64,000 nucleotides of DNA, from contig NZ_BMVW01000001.1 in the NCBI RefSeq assembly GCF_014650915.1, positions 1,475,241-1,539,240 on the forward strand, read 5' to 3'. Positions 61,886 through 64,000 of the stretch are shown in pieces. The notes beneath the pieces are model-generated. The model saw nothing but the letters and a program-made list of their open reading frames with translations. It searched no databases and was not told the origin of the DNA. The position numbers and the translations under genes are program-made. Position 1 is the first letter of the stretch. Each line of letters opens with the position of its first letter. The DNA comes from Streptomyces poonensis. Its GTDB lineage: Bacteria > Actinomycetota > Actinomycetes > Streptomycetales > Streptomycetaceae.

Positions 61886-63213
61886 CGGAACGTGGGATGC
61901 GAAAGGGGGCTGCGGCCGTGACCGGAATTGCCGAAGATGGCCCCGTGACCACGCCCCACCCGTTGACCACCCTTGTGCAGGGCCTGCTCCAGCGGATACG
62001 CGCCTTCGACGAGCGCCGCCCGCGGGCGTGGGACCTCACTCTCACCTCGTTCTGGGTGATCGCGGCCCTGACGGACTACGCGAGCAGCGGATGGCGCCGC
62101 ACCGCGCAGAACACGGACGTACCGGGCTGGCTGCTCATCTGCATGAGCCTCGGCTTCACCGTCCCGCTGCTGTGGCGTCGCAGCCGCCCCCTGACGGTGC
62201 TCCTGGTGATCGCGCCGTTCTCCCTCCTGAACGGGTGGACGGGGGCGATCCTCCAGGCTTCCCTGGTGCAGGGCGTCGTGATCTTCCACGTCGCTCTGCA
62301 CCGGCCGATCCGGGAGCTCGCCTGGGCGGCCTCGATGACACTCGCGCCCCTCGTGGTGGGTACGGTGCGCTACCCACAGGGCGCCTGGGACTGGCAGCTC
62401 GGCCCCGGCATCTGGACCTTCACGCTCACGGCACTCCTCGGCATCGCGGTCCGCTCCCGCAAGGAGTACACGGACTCCCTTGTGGACCGGGCCCGCCGGC
62501 TGGAGGTGGAGCGCGACCAGCAGGCCCAGCTCGCGGCCGCGGCCGAGCGCGCCCGCATCGCGCGGGAGATGCACGACATCATCGGCCACAACCTCTCGGT
62601 CATCACCACGCTCGCCGACGGCGGCGCGTACGCCGCGAGGAAAAGCCCGGACCGCGGAGTCCAGGCCCTGGAGGCGATCGGCACGACGAGCCGACAGGCC
62701 CTGTCGGAACTGCGCCGACTGCTCGGCGTCCTGCGCGAAGGGGAAGGGACGAGCGACAGCCCCACCCGCGCACCGCAACCGGGCCTGGCGGATCTGGCCT
62801 CACTCGTCGAGTCCGTACGGTCCACCGGCCTACAGGTCTCCCTGACCGTCAAGGGGACCGCACCCGCGCAGTCGGCCGGCCGCCAGCTGACTGTCTACCG
62901 AGTGGTCCAGGAGGCCCTCACGAACACGCTGAAGCACGGCGGGGAGGCTGCGTCGGCGACCGTCGACGCGACCTACGCACCCGACGGCATCACGGTCACG
63001 GTGACCGACACGGGTGCGGGCCGGTGCGGGAACGGAGGCTGGGACGGCGCCGAGGGCCGCGGCATCACCGGAATGCGCGAGCGAACCGCGTTGTACGACG
63101 GCACACTTGAGGCCGCCCCACTACCCGGCGGCGGCTGGCGGGTGCACCTGCGCCTGCCTCCTGAATCGACGGCACTCGACACTCGAAGAGAGAACGGGAA
63201 CCCCGGCACGTGA
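61882..63213 (+). CDS. NarL-type sensor histidine kinase
   Basis: 443 residues from ATG 61882, overlapping the permease stop; a GTG at 61945 is a possible later start. Four to six membrane helices (about 50-195) without a large outer domain suggest sensing within the membrane. The HisKA_3 phosphoacceptor His is in EMHDIIGHNLSVITTL, and the ATPase motif is VVQEALTNTLKHGG followed by GRGITGMRERTALYDG. Linked to an exporter, so it may sense the exported compound. Confidence 0.92.
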   Translation: MTERGMRKGAAAVTGIAEDGPVTTPHPLTTLVQGLLQRIRAFDERRPRAWDLTLTSFWVIAALTDYASSGWRRTAQNTDVPGWLLICMSLGFTVPLLWRRSRPLTVLLVIAPFSLLNGWTGAILQASLVQGVVIFHVALHRPIRELAWAASMTLAPLVVGTVRYPQGAWDWQLGPGIWTFTLTALLGIAVRSRKEYTDSLVDRARRLEVERDQQAQLAAAAERARIAREMHDIIGHNLSVITTLADGGAYAARKSPDRGVQALEAIGTTSRQALSELRRLLGVLREGEGTSDSPTRAPQPGLADLASLVESVRSTGLQVSLTVKGTAPAQSAGRQLTVYRVVQEALTNTLKHGGEAASATVDATYAPDGITVTVTDTGAGRCGNGGWDGAEGRGITGMRERTALYDGTLEAAPLPGGGWRVHLRLPPESTALDTRRENGNPGT

Positions 63214-63878
63214 CGACCGTACTCATCGTGGACGACCAGCCGATGCAGCGCTTCGGCTTCCGCATGCTCCTGGAGAGCCAGGACGACATGGAGCTGCTCG
63301 GCGAGGCATCCAACGGCATGGAGGCGGTACGCATGGTGGACCGGCTCCGCCCCGACGTCGTCCTGATGGACATCCGCATGCCGGGCCTCGACGGCATCGA
63401 GGCGACACGGCGCATCGTGGCCTCGGGAGACCGCACCCGCGTTCTGATCCTCACCACGTTCGACCTCGACGACTACGCGTACGCCGGTCTGCGCGCCGGT
63501 GCCTCGGGCTTCCTGGTGAAGGACGCACTGCCGGAGGAGCTCCTGTCAGGCATCCGCGCGGTGGCTTCCGGCGACGCGGTGGTGGCACCGAGCCTGACCC
63601 GCCGGCTCCTGGACGCGTACGTCGACCACCTCCCGACCGGCAGCGACCATTCGCGCGCCGAGGACACCCGCCTGGCCACCCTCACGGAGCGCGAACGCGA
63701 GATCCTCACGGCGATCGGCCAGGGATCGACGAACACGGAGATCGCCGAGCATTTCCATCTCGCGGAATCCACGGTGAAGACACATGTGGGCCGCATACTC
63801 GCGAAGACCGGTTCACGTGACCGGGTGCAGGCAGTGATTTTCGCGTACGACACGCGTCTGGTGAAGCCGTCACCCTGA
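63210..63878 (+). CDS. NarL/FixJ-family response regulator
   Basis: 222 residues from GTG 63210. The receiver domain has VDDQPMQRFGF, the phosphoacceptor Asp in VVLMDIRMPGLDG and Lys in SGFLVKDALP. The LuxR-type helix-turn-helix is LTEREREILTAIGQGSTNTEIAEHFHLAESTVKTHVGRILAKTG. It probably controls its own ABC transporter operon. Confidence 0.94.
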   Translation: MTTVLIVDDQPMQRFGFRMLLESQDDMELLGEASNGMEAVRMVDRLRPDVVLMDIRMPGLDGIEATRRIVASGDRTRVLILTTFDLDDYAYAGLRAGASGFLVKDALPEELLSGIRAVASGDAVVAPSLTRRLLDAYVDHLPTGSDHSRAEDTRLATLTEREREILTAIGQGSTNTEIAEHFHLAESTVKTHVGRILAKTGSRDRVQAVIFAYDTRLVKPSP

Positions 63879-63893
63879 GCACATCGTCAACGC

Positions 63894-63929
63894 AGAAAGG
63901 CCCCGAACCATAAGGTTCGGGGCCTTTCT
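63894..63929. terminator. Bidirectional terminator between the operon and 5S rRNA
   Basis: AGAAAGGCCCCGAACC (63894-63909) pairs perfectly with GGTTCGGGGCCTTTCT (63914-63929) around ATAA. It ends both the rRNA transcript (minus) and the response-regulator operon (plus). Confidence 0.92.
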
Positions 63930-63936
63930 CAAGAAT

Positions 63937-64000
63937 TGTTCGGCGGCGTCCTACTCTCCCACAGGGTCCCCCCTGCAGTACCATCGGCGCTGTAAGGCTT
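63937..64000 (-). rRNA. rrf: 5S rRNA, 3' part
   Basis: The minus strand reads AAGCCTTACAGCGCCGATGG, then TACTGCAGGGGGGACCCTGT, GGGAGAGTAGGACGCCGCCG and AACA, the conserved 3' half of bacterial 5S rRNA. The 5' part lies beyond the right edge, so an rrn operon enters the window from the right. Confidence 0.95.

Overview
This window looks like Streptomyces chromosome. It is very GC-rich, genes often start with GTG and overlap by 4 bases (ATGA/GTGA), and it carries actinobacterial markers: the nickel regulator Nur, the nitrogen regulator GlnR, mycothiol synthase MshD, XRE/DUF397 regulator pairs and a DUF5753 regulator. The right end runs into the 3' end of a 5S rRNA gene on the minus strand, so a ribosomal RNA operon lies just beyond the window. 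All assignments come from reading the sequence; no database search was run.

Left part (1-16 kb). The start of a YgfZ-like gene is followed by nur, a nitrobindin-like gene, a 32-residue membrane peptide and three tandem paralogous membrane-anchored proteins. A sulfur block follows: DsrE-like protein, DUF3099, DUF1416 and thiosulfate sulfurtransferase, with a cysteine-containing leader peptide upstream. Then come DUF2993, a large membrane protein with MoaD/ThiS, an alpha/beta hydrolase, glnR (with a small overlapping upstream ORF), a LacI regulator, an HtrA-type protease without PDZ domain, and an OmpR-type two-component pair.

Accessory-looking part (16-29 kb). Two related small-gene pairs (DUF6247-like plus a RelE/ParE-like partner) flank an AlkZ-like HTH_42 protein, a VOC protein, a WYL regulator and a frameshifted XRE regulator with its DUF397 partner. 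Next are a secreted pectate lyase-pectin methylesterase fusion, an ABC exporter beside a 40-residue lysine-rich peptide gene, a secreted 5'-nucleotidase, a 22-bp tandem repeat array and mshD.

Phosphate part (29.6-44.4 kb). A YtrA-type GntR regulator with its own ABC transporter precedes ppk, a CHAD protein and a Nudix hydrolase, all overlapping. After a lipoprotein and csoR come the DUF47-Pit low-affinity phosphate transporter and the divergent pstSCAB high-affinity transporter. PHO-box-like 11-bp repeats lie before pstS and ppk. Together this is a phosphate and polyphosphate neighbourhood expected to answer to PhoP.

Right part (44.7-64 kb). A Tat lipoprotein flavin oxidase and a BcrC-like PAP2 phosphatase precede what looks like a chromosomal type IV secretion-like cluster: a VirB1-like cell-wall hydrolase, then across an XRE/DUF397/DUF5937 regulatory block, VirB2-, VirB8-, VirB6-, VirB3/VirB4N-, VirB4-ATPase- and VirD4-like genes, with no relaxase or integrase in view. 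The window closes with a GNAT acetyltransferase, an ABC-2 transporter with a NarL-type two-component system in one overlapping operon, a bidirectional terminator and the 5S rRNA end.
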